Source: Caenorhabditis elegans
Taxonomy: Eukaryota > Nematoda > Chromadorea > Rhabditida > Rhabditidae
Direction: 5' to 3'
DNA length: 64,000 bases
Assembly: GCF_000002985.6 (NCBI RefSeq)
Contig: NC_003283.11
Location: 19,655,501 to 19,719,500 of the forward strand
Each line of letters begins with the position of its first letter. Position 1 is the stretch's first letter. Shown piece by piece: positions 12,201 through 38,487 of this stretch. The translations under genes were made by a program, and so were the position numbers. The notes below the pieces were generated by a model, which had not been told where the DNA came from, made no database searches, and saw only the letters and a list, made by a program, of their open reading frames with translations.

Positions 12201-12402
12201 TTTTGGGGAAACTGATGATATTTGAGATATGGCCCTTCAAAACTACCCAGTTTTCTTCTAATTTTTTTCTTACTCTCTAAAACTTGGCATAACTTTCTTC
12301 AAACTGCTCCAAACAGGATAAAACCTAAAGTTTCAGATTTTCCATCAAATTTTGGTCCTGAAACATATACATTTTCCAGCATTTTCCCAAATTTTTCAAT
12401 TT

Positions 12403-12475
12403 GCAACAGTGGCTCAGTCGGATAGAGGTTTCATTGGGACTCTGAAGGTCCCTGGTTCGAACTCCACCTGTGGCC
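12403..12475 (+). repeat. tRNA-like repeat 8
   Basis: GTGGCTCAGTCGGATAGAG and CTGGTTCGAACTCC; five T follow. Confidence 0.7.
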
Positions 12476-12476
12476 A

Positions 12477-13065
12477 ATTTTTAAAAAAATCAGAGTTTTC
12501 AATACTTTTAGTTTAGTTTTGGATATTAAAAAAAAATGAAATAAAATTTTGAAGTTTCCAGCTGACAGCCATCACTATGCTCATTGAGCAACAGGAAACT
12601 ACCAAAAATTTAGTTTATTGGGGACAATTTCCGGTTTTTCAGCCATGAATGTGAATAAAAATTGATGACAAGCTTATATTAGCTCTGATATAATACGAAT
12701 TTCGGGGAAAAAAATTTGGGAAAAATTTAGGGATTTTTTTTCGAAAAAAAAAATTTGAATTTTTTTCGAAAATTTTTTTTTGCCAACTTTTCCACTTTAT
12801 ATCAATTTCATAATATTTCTGAGTAATTCCCAACATTTTCCCCCAAATCCCATGAAATTTTCCACTAGAATTCTATGAAAATGTGGGCTTAATCTCTACG
12901 GTTACCATGGCTCCCGTAATACCTCCTTTTATGTTTCTCTGAAAACATGTGATAATCCCATTTTTATATTATGTTCCAGTTTCATTTTGCCAGTTTGTAC
13001 TAGTTTCTGAAAAAATTGAGAAAATTTAAAAGTTTCTGAAAAAAAAAATTTTTTTGGAATTTTTT
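12477..13065. other. Gene-free AT-rich stretch
   Basis: Homopolymer-rich sequence with no supported exon or repeat array. Confidence 0.4.
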
Positions 13066-13600
13066 TTTCAAAATTTCCTGTCTGATGAATTTTAGATAAG
13101 ATTTAGATTTGAGGATTTGAAAATGTGCTGAAAATGAAATTAGAGTCAAAATTTGTTAAATACTGAGCTAAAAAAAATATAATTTTCAAAAAAAAAATTT
13201 ATTTTTTAATTTCCTAAAATTGCTGTGACGTCACTGTAGGTTTTAAAATTTATTTCAACTAATTTGGGAGCCCAAAATGTGTTGAAAATGAATAATCAGT
13301 CAAAATCTGCTAAATGCTACGCTAAAAAAATTTTGGAAAAAAAAAATCAATTTTCGATTTTTTCCAAAATTTCCAAAAATTGTTGTGACGTCACTATGGA
13401 CTTTACAGATTAATTTTACGTTTTTGTAGACTTGAAAACGTGTTAAAACTGAATATTAATTTCAAATTTGCCAAATACCAAATTGGAAATTTTTTTTTTT
13501 TAATCTGAAAATTTTCGAATTTTTTTTAATCTTAAAAATTTTTTCCCAAAACTGCTCTGACGTCACTATAAAGTCTCATTATAATCTTTACGTTATTTAG
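13066..13600 (+). repeat. Tandem units of ~165 bp carrying TGACGTCA
   Basis: Three diverged units, each with AAAATGTGTTGAAAATGAA and a TGACGTCACT box at 13226, 13386 and 13558. TGACGTCA is the perfect CRE palindrome. Confidence 0.6.
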
Positions 13601-14156
13601 AATATAAAAATGTGCTCATTCAGAAAATTTTGTTCAAATTTGCAAAATTGAGTTTTTTTCAGAAATTCCAAAAAAAAATTCAAAAAAAAAATTTCCAAAA
13701 AAGCAAATTTTTTTTGAGAAAACCAAAAATTTCCCTAAAACTATTTTTTCATATAGTTCTCTTCAAAGTATATATAAACACATTATCCAGTAGTTCTCCG
13801 CGAAAAAAACTCATCGTTCCGTGTTTTGAACCTATGAATATCGAATAAGTCCATCTTTTCATCTATTTTCCCATGATAGCCCAAATATATATATATACAT
13901 ATATATATGAAAAACTGCTCATTTTCTCTGTGTCTCAGCTATATAAATGTCCAAACTGAGCGTTGAACGTTGAGCACGACACACAAAAAGAGCAAGAAAA
14001 CTACTTTTTTTGCGCTCTTTATTTGGCTCATTTACGTTTCTTTCTGCCTCCTCCCTTCTTCTATTGCAACTTTTTTTTTCGATTTTTTTACTTTTTATCA
14101 AAAACCCGTAGTAAAAAATGTTTTAAATTAATGAACAGTAAAAATAAAAATTATTA
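13601..14156. other. Gene-free stretch with an (AT)n patch
   Basis: ATATAT-rich patch at 13886-13908, a TATA-like CTATATAAATG at 13939, and A/T runs. A promoter is possible but no downstream exon could be built. Confidence 0.35.
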
Positions 14157-14227
14157 ACCATGTCGGGGGGTCGAACCCGGGTCCTGTGAGCCATAACCAT
14201 TCCTCTACCCGACTGAGCCACCATGAC
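14157..14227 (-). repeat. tRNA-like repeat 9
   Basis: GTGGCTCAGTCGGGTAGAG and GGGTTCGACCCCCC on the minus strand; five T follow. Confidence 0.7.
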
Positions 14228-14382
14228 AATGTTCTTTAAAATTTGTCACCGTGGTCCGATCTAACGTTTTTTACACTAAAAATTTGGTCTGGAATTCACT
14301 TTTTTTAAACTATTTTCAGACTAATTTTTAAGAATTTTATCAAAGTTTGGAAATTTTCAAAATAATTAATATGCCTGATCGA

Positions 14383-14640
14383 TGTAAAATTTGATTCTGA
14401 TCAATTTTTCAGTTGAAAGTTTTTTGATATCTCTACTCTCCGCGGAGATACAGGTGTTGAAAAGTTGAAACGTGCCGCGGCGAGAGAGCATGGGACGCGG
14501 ATAGACGCAGGCGGCGAGACTGTCTGCGCTCTCCCCTTCCTCCACACTCTCTGCGCCTTTACTTCAAACCGCCGTATCTTCGCGGACAATAGAGATATCA
14601 AAACACTTCTGAATGATGAAATACCCCAAATTTTTCGTTG
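14383..14640. repeat. Palindromic foldback element, copy 2
   Basis: Same family as copy 1, with CTCTCCGCGGAGATAC near the left arm and the inverted equivalent on the right. It lies immediately upstream of the small membrane protein gene. Confidence 0.7.
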
Positions 14641-14752
14641 AAAATTCTGCCATGTTTTTTGAACTGATTGTTTTAAATTAACCTCCTCTTAAAAACGATT
14701 TCTTTGAATTTTTGTTGCTCAACCACATTTTCATATCATAAAACATCCGAAG

Positions 14753-14758
14753 TTTCAG
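14753..14758 (+). promoter_or_regulatory. Likely SL trans-splice acceptor of the small membrane protein gene
   Basis: TTTCAG lies one base before the ATG at 14760, a typical spacing for SL1 trans-splicing in nematodes. It supports the chosen start codon. Confidence 0.5.
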
Positions 14759-14759
14759 T

Positions 14760-15862
14760 ATGGATTTCCGCGAGGTCTGGATGAACACTGAAGTTGGTGA
14801 GGAGACGCCTCACGTGCTCGCTGCAAAAACTTGTGCTGGAAATTTGAAAATCGCCGAGGAGAATTGTATGGTGAGTAAGTGGTTACACCTAATAGATTTG
14901 AAGTTCCATGAGTACTCAGGGATTAGATACGCTATTAATTTTCAAAGTTTGTAACGGATAATTTGAGTAATTCGATAATCCGTAAAATAATCCTTGTTCC
15001 GGATAAAATTTGGAGCATTTCGCCAGTTGAAAGTTTTTCGATATCTCTATTCTCCGCGGAGATACGGTTGTTTAAAGTTATGGCGCGCAGAGAGTGTGGG
15101 GGAGGGGGAGAGCGCAGAAAGACTCGCCGCCTGCGTCTCTCCCCCTCCTCTGATGTCTCGCCGCACCAACTTTAAACGCTTGTATCTCCGCGGAGAGTGA
15201 AGATATCAAAATACTTTCAAAGGAAAAGTTGATCAGCGTGAAATTTTGCATTGGTTGTGCCCAAAATTTGCAAATTTGAAAAACAATTTAAGTCTAAAGT
15301 CTCCCATAACTTGGTTGAAAGTGGTCCAAAGTGAAAAAGAAGTAACTTTTTGAATTTCCCGCAAATTCTGATTCTAGAGAACCTGTTTCCTTCCTCTAAG
15401 CCATCAAATTTGAAAAATTGCCCTGACGGCTCAACTGGATAGAGGGATGGTTTTGGCGCACAGGACCAGGGTTCGAACCCCACTGGGGGAAAGTACTTTT
15501 TGAAGCATTGAAACTTACCAAGAAACGTTTTAAAGCTGAAAAATCCTTGTTTTTGAAAAATTTTTGAAAATTGCAACTTATGGCTCAACTGGGTAGAGGG
15601 ATGACCATGACTCACAAGACCTGGGTTCGAGTCCCTGCGCGGCCAAATCTTTTTTTCTGACTTTTTACAACGACTTTTTCAGTATCTCCTGGGCATCTCG
15701 ATCTTCCTGCTGATCCTCAACATCGTCACCATCGCCTTCTACAATCGCCGCCACGTCATCAAATTCTACCGTACCCGCTTCCAACCGATTCCCCACTCGG
15801 AAACCGCTTCATCAGTTTTTCGTGGAGCTTTTGATCACGACGCTTTTGATATGAAGGGATGA
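14760..15862 (+). CDS. Small single-pass membrane protein of unknown function, 2 exons, 96 aa
   Basis: Exons 14760-14870 and 15683-15862, phase 0, with donor GTGAGTAAG and acceptor TTTTTCAG. The ATG lies one base after a TTTCAG acceptor ending at 14758, the arrangement expected of an SL trans-splice site, and this decides the start. The first 37 residues are polar and acidic with two Cys (24 and 35). Exon 2 opens with one membrane helix (LLGISIFLLILNIVTIAF), then a basic stretch NRRHVIKFYRTRF and a tail ending DAFDMKG. No signal peptide precedes the helix, so an extracellular N terminus and cytoplasmic basic tail (positive-inside rule) are inferred. I do not recognise the family. The intron holds a palindromic element and two tRNA-like repeats. 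AATAAA is at 15896-15901. It looks like a real gene because codon phase, splice sites and poly(A) signal all agree. Confidence 0.72.
14998..15256. repeat. Palindromic foldback element, copy 3
   Basis: Same family; arms centred near 15128. It lies within the intron of the gene at 14760-15862, so a transcript could fold into a long hairpin here. Confidence 0.75.
15422..15492 (+). repeat. tRNA-like repeat 10, intronic
   Basis: ACGGCTCAACTGGATAGAG and GGGTTCGAACCCC; five T follow. In the intron of the small membrane protein gene, same strand. Confidence 0.7.
15573..15646 (+). repeat. tRNA-like repeat 11, intronic
   Basis: ATGGCTCAACTGGGTAGAG and GGGTTCGAGTCCC; seven T follow. It ends about 35 bp before exon 2 of the same gene. 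Confidence 0.7.
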
Positions 15863-15895
15863 TTTTTTATTTTGAAAAAAAATTGTTTTTTGAAA

Positions 15896-15901
15896 AATAA
15901 A
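15896..15901 (+). terminator. Poly(A) signal of the small membrane protein gene
   Basis: AATAAA 34 bases after the TGA of the gene at 14760-15862. Confidence 0.5.
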
Positions 15902-16019
15902 AAAATTCGTTAAAAAATTTCAAAATGTTTAAAATCTCGTCGACATCACTGTTGAGCCGTTTTCCCGTTGCTTTTTGCATCTAAAAATTGTAAAATTTCC
16001 AGATTTTCCTTAGCTTTTC

Positions 16020-16113
16020 TTATTTTCTCCGCAGAAATTCTTCTCGCAATTTTGTGCAGCTGACCAGCAGCCTCCACGGGGAGCTTATGCACATGAGCTC
16101 GGTTGTGAAGAAC
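16020..16113 (-). pseudogene. Relic last exon of a chemoreceptor gene
   Basis: The minus-strand reading preceded by a good acceptor (TTTTCAG at 16114-16120) encodes FFTTELMCISSPWRLLV followed by SCTKLREEFLRRK and a stop. This matches the end of the intact receptor at 51390-53449 (FTTEIMCIGSCWSLLL, then SSRKLREEF). Only the helix 7 and tail portion is present. No other exon of such a gene can be found within 1 kb upstream on this strand, where a tRNA-like repeat and a palindromic element lie instead. A distant intact paralogue was probably truncated or partly copied here. It could still be a terminal exon of a gene with very long introns, but the intervening 3 kb to the transporter promoter shows no matching exon. 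Confidence 0.6.
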
Positions 16114-16157
16114 CTGAAAACTTTCAGAGCCTTACAGGATGTATAGAAAAAACTATC

Positions 16158-16230
16158 GACGCTAGCTGGGGGTCGAACCAGGGTCTTCAGAGTGCAAGGC
16201 ATCCCTCTACCCAGCTACGCCATATAAACA
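16158..16230 (-). repeat. tRNA-like repeat 12
   Basis: ATGGCGTAGCTGGGTAGAG and TGGTTCGACCCCC on the minus strand; six T follow. Adjacent to the chemoreceptor relic. Confidence 0.65.
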
Positions 16231-16384
16231 ATATTTTCAAAACTGATGGCTCGGGGCCAGGTTAAAATGTTTTTCGGGGCTAAAATTTGGCGGAGAATTC
16301 AAAAAACTTATCAAAATTCTTTTTGGGGAGTATTCAGAAAAAATACGGGACATTTTTTATTCAAAATTTTTAAAAAATGGGTCA

Positions 16385-16650
16385 AATCGATGTAAAATTT
16401 TACGCTGGTCATTTTTCCAGTAAAAAGTTTTCCGATATCTCTATTCTCCGCGGAGATACAAGCTTGCAAAGTTAGGGCGGCGAGAGAGCAGTGGAGGGGG
16501 AGAGACGCAGGCGGCGAGCCTGTCTGCGCTCTCCCCCTCCCCCACACTCTCTGCACGCGGTATCTTCAAACCGTCGTATCTCAGCAGAGAGTGGGGATAT
16601 CAAAAAATTTCCAATTGGTAAGTTGTTCAGCATGAAATTTTGCTTCATGT
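16385..16650. repeat. Palindromic foldback element, copy 4
   Basis: Same family, arms centred near 16515. It sits just upstream, in minus-strand terms, of the chemoreceptor relic. Confidence 0.75.
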
Positions 16651-17270
16651 GAATAGATTTATTCAATTTTAAATTATTTTTTTATGTTTGTTGTTTTTTT
16701 TTTCAAATCAAACATCCATCAACTGTTGAGTTCGTTTCCAATATCTTCATTTCTGATAAATCTTTTGCTTTTTTTCTTCTTATCACTTCCACTACTATTT
16801 GTAATGCTTTTCAGGGTCTTCTCTCAGCAGAAGCCCCTGAACTATTTCGCAATTCTCATCAAAAATTTCGTTTTCAATCAATTTTCCACGAATTTTTCAA
16901 TTTTTTTTTCCAATACAAAGTCAGACACACGAATCACATAAAAATGTGATTATCCGTGTCTAGAAAAGTATTTAAGTACGATTTTGAGCATTTTTTGTCT
17001 GAAAAAAGTGATGATAACGGGTTGATGAGGGGAATTATCTATCACTTTTCACTCATTTTTTGTCATCATTTTTCTATTATTACAACCTGAAACCCTGCCG
17101 TTTTCTCTGCGTCTCTCTCTCTATCAGTAGTGGCTCCCCATCCCAGGCCGTACTCCAGGTGCATGTGTGTTCTTCTGGCGTTGAACTCTACACTTTTTGA
17201 CTAAATTATGTCTTTTCAGTGTTTGTGATCAACCTGTAGTTCAGTTTCAATTGGAAGAGTTCGAGAGATC
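16651..17270. other. Gene-free stretch with GATA motifs
   Basis: T-rich sequence with CTGATAAATC, CTTATCACT, TGATGATAACGG and TTATCTATCAC words. It lies over 2 kb upstream of the transporter and might hold distal enhancers. Confidence 0.3.
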
Positions 17271-17274
17271 AAAA

Positions 17275-17515
17275 ATTTAATTGAAATTTTGAATTTCCCG
17301 CCAAAAAAGACTAAAAATTTGAATTTTTTTGGAACTTCCCGCCAAAAATTTACTGAAAATTTGAATTTCCCTCTTGAAAATTGACTCAAAATTTGAATTT
17401 TCCGCTGAAAATTGACTGAAATTTTGAATTTTGGAACTTCCGGCCAAAAATTGACTGAAAATTTGAATTTCCCGCCAAATATTGACTGAAAATTTGAATA
17501 TCTTGCTGAAAATCC
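17275..17515 (+). repeat. TTGACTGAAAATTTGAATTTC minisatellite block 1
   Basis: Seven or so units of the CCCGCCAAAAATTGACTG motif, about 31 bp each with spacing changes. Both strands stay open in some frames, giving spurious Phe/Ser/Asn-rich reading frames. Confidence 0.8.
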
Positions 17516-17516
17516 C

Positions 17517-17692
17517 GCGGTGTCAAACTGTCCCATTTTGGCGTGTGATCTACAAAAAATGCGGGAATTTCTTGCAGAGAAAAATGTGACGTCAGCACAC
17601 GCTCTTAACCATACAAAATCTGTTGAGAAATCCGCGTCTAAATTCCCGCATTTTTGGTAGATCACACCGAAACGGGACACTTTGACACCACA
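17517..17692. mobile_element. MITE-like inverted-repeat element, copy 1
   Basis: Ends GGTGTCAAACTGTCCC and GGGACACTTTGACACC are inverted repeats, with GTGATCTAC and ATGCGGGAATTT arms inside. A TGACGTCA box lies near the centre. The second copy is at 57718-57894. Confidence 0.7.
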
Positions 17693-18595
17693 TGAAAATT
17701 TTAAATTCTCCGCCGAAAATATTCTGACTGTCTTGAATATTTCCTAGCAAAAAACTTCTTTTTTTTTTCTTAATTTCTGGGCAATTCTAATAAATTTTTG
17801 AAAAAAAACTGGGCGATTTCATGGATTTTTAACTTAAAAATTCAATTTTTGAACATTTTTCCCTTGAAAAACGCTTATATTGCTTAAAATTAGCTGAAAC
17901 TTCAGTATTTCCAGACCCAATTTAGAATACTTTCGGTAAAATTGTCGTCAATTGGTGCGCGTTGTCCGCAAACACCGTCACGTCAGAATGCACAGAAACG
18001 AAAAAAAATGTTTTTTTTCGGCGGTTTTTTTCAAATTTTAAATTTATTTCCGCTCATTTTTCGTCATTTTTTCGAATTTTTGTTCAGATTTTCATCAAAA
18101 TTTCTTAATTTTCTAGTTTCCCGCCATATCTGCGCCAGAAAAAGTCAAGTTTTACCCATTTTTTCGAAGAAAATTGCTGATAACGCTCTCTTATCAGCCG
18201 ATAAAATTCAAAATACACGCGGAAATGATGACAAAATACGATGATTTTTGGGTTTCCCGCCTCTCTGACGATGGAAAATTTGCATAAATATATTTAAATC
18301 CCCGCCGGGAAGGCATTTTCCCGATTTTCTCCAGGGTTTATAGTTTTCACCAGTGGAATTTCGGTTCATTCGAACCTTTTTTGGCTTTTTTAAATGTTTT
18401 AATTTGAAAAATCGCTGAAAAAATCGATTTTCAGTGTATTTTCTCGCTGAACAACTTGAAAATCGAATTTTTTGAGTAAAATTTACAGTTTTTTACTCCA
18501 CAAATCTTGAAAAACCCTTTTAAAACTAGATTTTTCGGTGGATTTTCAACTTTTTTTGCGATTTTTAATGTTAAAAAGTAGCCGAGACGAATTTT
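17693..18595. other. Upstream region of the transporter, no exon recognised
   Basis: Mixed AT-rich sequence, with a short GC-richer patch at 17942-18000 and the GATA pair at 18176. No gene model supported. Confidence 0.4.
18176..18204 (+). promoter_or_regulatory. Palindromic GATA-factor site cluster upstream of the transporter
   Basis: GCTGATAA and TTATCAGC form an inverted pair seven bases apart, followed directly by CGATAA. This is 1.2 kb upstream of the transporter start. WGATAR-type sites of this form are bound by intestinal GATA factors such as ELT-2 in C. elegans. Further single GATA motifs occur at 16758-17045. Regulation of the transporter is an inference from position. Confidence 0.35.
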
Positions 18596-18599
18596 TTCT

Positions 18600-18985
18600 T
18601 TTCCAAATTTGCCGACTTTGTCAAAAACCTTCAAAAAACCGGCAAAGTCGGCAAATTTGCCAGAAACTCGAAAAACGGCAAATTTGCCGAAAATGCCGGA
18701 ATATTTTATATTTGGAAAACTCGTCAAAGTTGCCGGTTAAAGAACGGCAAATTTGCATTTTCGGAAATTTTGCCGATTTGTCAAAAAAAATGGCGGAAAT
18801 TGTTGGACAAATAGTATTGTGCCGATTTGCCGGAATTTTTATTTCTGGCAAATTGCCAAATTTGCCGAAACTATTTATTTTTAGTCAAATTCGGCAAATC
18901 GGCAAATTGCCGGACCGGCAAAAAACCGGTTTTCGCCGAATTCGCCAAAATGTTGAAAAACGGCAAAATTGCCGATTTGCCGAAA
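18600..18985 (+). repeat. GGCAAATTTGCCG palindromic minisatellite block 1
   Basis: Dense overlapping copies of CGGCAAATTTGCCG-type palindromes. Part of it (from 18783) is repeated in inverse orientation at 20765-20993. Confidence 0.8.
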
Positions 18986-19095
18986 TTTGAATTTTCAGTC
19001 AATTTTTGGCGGGAAATTCAAATTTTCTGTCAATTTTTGGCGGGAAATTCAAATTTTCTGTCAATTTTTGGCGGGAAATTCAAATTTTCAGTCAA
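18985..19095 (-). repeat. Minisatellite block 2 (31 bp unit), reversed
   Basis: Three units of TTTTTGGCGGGAAATTCAAA, 31 bp apart and nearly identical. Confidence 0.85.
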
Positions 19096-19340
19096 TTCCA
19101 GCGCTGAACATTGCTCAATTTCCTTTTATTTTCCGAATTTTTGTCAAAAAAAAAGCGTGAAAAAACGCTCAAAATTAACAACTTTCCAGACCACTTTTAC
19201 AGCTTTACCCCCTTAAAAAATCCGAAAATTCCCATTTTTTACTGAAAAAATCTCGGATTTTCAGCAATTTTTCAGCGTATTTTCTCGTTCAAAAAGCTTT
19301 GTGTTACCATAGAAACGTTCAATTTTTCCTTTTTTTTTGT

Positions 19341-19344
19341 TCAG
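19341..19344 (+). promoter_or_regulatory. Likely SL trans-splice acceptor of the transporter gene
   Basis: A T-rich tract followed by TTCAG lies 50 bp before the transporter ATG with no donor evident nearby upstream. This fits an SL acceptor giving a 49-base 5' leader; a cis-spliced 5' UTR intron is the alternative. Confidence 0.45.
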
Positions 19345-19393
19345 AAATAAACCTGCGAGCGACCTCATACTCAACACAAACTCCAAAAATTAG

Positions 19394-37268
<17,875 letters not shown>

Positions 37269-37520
37269 AATTGACACAAATTGACACCCAAAAATTAATA
37301 TTTTCAAAGCTTTAATTCATATTTATCCCCCAATTTTTACCCCCGAAAATTCCCGAAAAATGCTCAATTTTTTGGAAATTTCACGAAAAGTTTCACTTCT
37401 CACACAAAATGAAACCGGTGCTCTCCCTTTTTTTCTCTTTCAACTCATATTTTATTACCTATTACCCATTTTTTGTTGAAATTGTGTGATTTTTAGCCGT
37501 TTTCTGTTAAGTAGAAGAAC

Positions 37521-37526
37521 AATAAA
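37521..37526 (+). terminator. Poly(A) signal of the transporter gene
   Basis: AATAAA about 250 bases after the TGA at 37268, the first such hexamer downstream on this strand. Confidence 0.5.
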
Positions 37527-37603
37527 TTGATTTTTTCGCGAAAAACATAGTATATTGCTAGATTTTCGACTATTTTGAGGGCCAACTAACTCTGTAAAAA
37601 TTA

Positions 37604-37680
37604 TTGACACTAGCGGGGACTCGAACCTAGGACCTATTTCACCATAGCCGTCCATGTACCCAGTTGAGCCACTTCCATCC
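37604..37680 (-). repeat. tRNA-like repeat 13, start of compound unit 1
   Basis: GTGGCTCAACTGGGTAC and TAGGTTCGAGTCCCC on the minus strand; five T follow. Head of the compound unit 37585-37935. Confidence 0.7.
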
Positions 37681-38048
37681 TTTTTCAGAAATGCTGACTA
37701 AGGCTGGAATTTGAGTTTTTTATATATGTAGAATTTTACTAGAAACTAGGAAACTACATTTCCGGCTGGTTTGGAGCACCGGGAGCAGCTAGGAGCTCCG
37801 TGAGCAATTTTAGAAGTGAAATTCGAAAATTTCAAAATTTTTGATATGGGGGTCAAATCGATGCAGAATTTTACGCTGAACAACATTTCAGTTGGCAACT
37901 TTTTGATAACTCTTCTAGTTTTTCAGTTATTTGCGATTTAGTCGGAAAACTATTTGAAAAACCTGAAATTTGCGAAATTCAGCTGAAATTTCTGATGTTC
38001 TCCATTAAAACATCTGCCTGCATGTTGCATTACCCTGGAAAAATTATT

Positions 38049-38124
38049 GACACTAGCGGGGACTCGAACCCCTGGCTTTTTTCACCATAGCCGTCCATCT
38101 ACCCAGTTGAGCCACTTTCACCAT
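38049..38124 (-). repeat. tRNA-like repeat 14, start of compound unit 2
   Basis: GTGGCTCAACTGGGTAG and GGGTTCGAGTCCCC on the minus strand; five T follow. Confidence 0.7.
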
Positions 38125-38409
38125 TTTTCAAAAATGCTGGCTAAAGCTGGAATTTAGGTGTCCCTGGTGTAGAATTTCACGGTTATTTTGAATATCAGAT
38201 TTTCAGCCAGTTTGGTTCACCGGGAGCAGGTAGGAGCTCCGCGAGCAGTTTTAGGTGTCAAATTCGAAAATTACAAAATATTCTAAATGGGGGTCAATTC
38301 GGTGCAGAATTTTACGCTGAACAACATTTCAGTTGACACTTTTTTGATATCTACTCTAGTTTTCGAGTTATGCTTCGAAAAAGTCATAATTTTCATTAAA
38401 AAATAACTT

Positions 38410-38415
38410 TTTATT
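38410..38415 (-). terminator. Possible poly(A) signal of the nucleoside hydrolase gene
   Basis: Minus-strand AATAAA 73 bases past the stop codon, followed by a short CA repeat region on the plus strand at 38430-38443. Confidence 0.4.
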
Positions 38416-38487
38416 GCAAATTTCAACACACACACACACACACCATAAATAAGAGCAATAAATGTGACATTTTACAGTTTTAAAGAG

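Noticed and set aside
11355-13600. CRISPR array
   Set aside because: Units are 160-190 bp, diverged throughout, without short spacers, and the sequence is clearly animal nuclear DNA.
15217-15615. 132-codon minus-strand frame in the intron of the small membrane gene
   Set aside because: It runs across a palindromic element and two tRNA-like repeats; the apparent peptide is a reading of those repeats.
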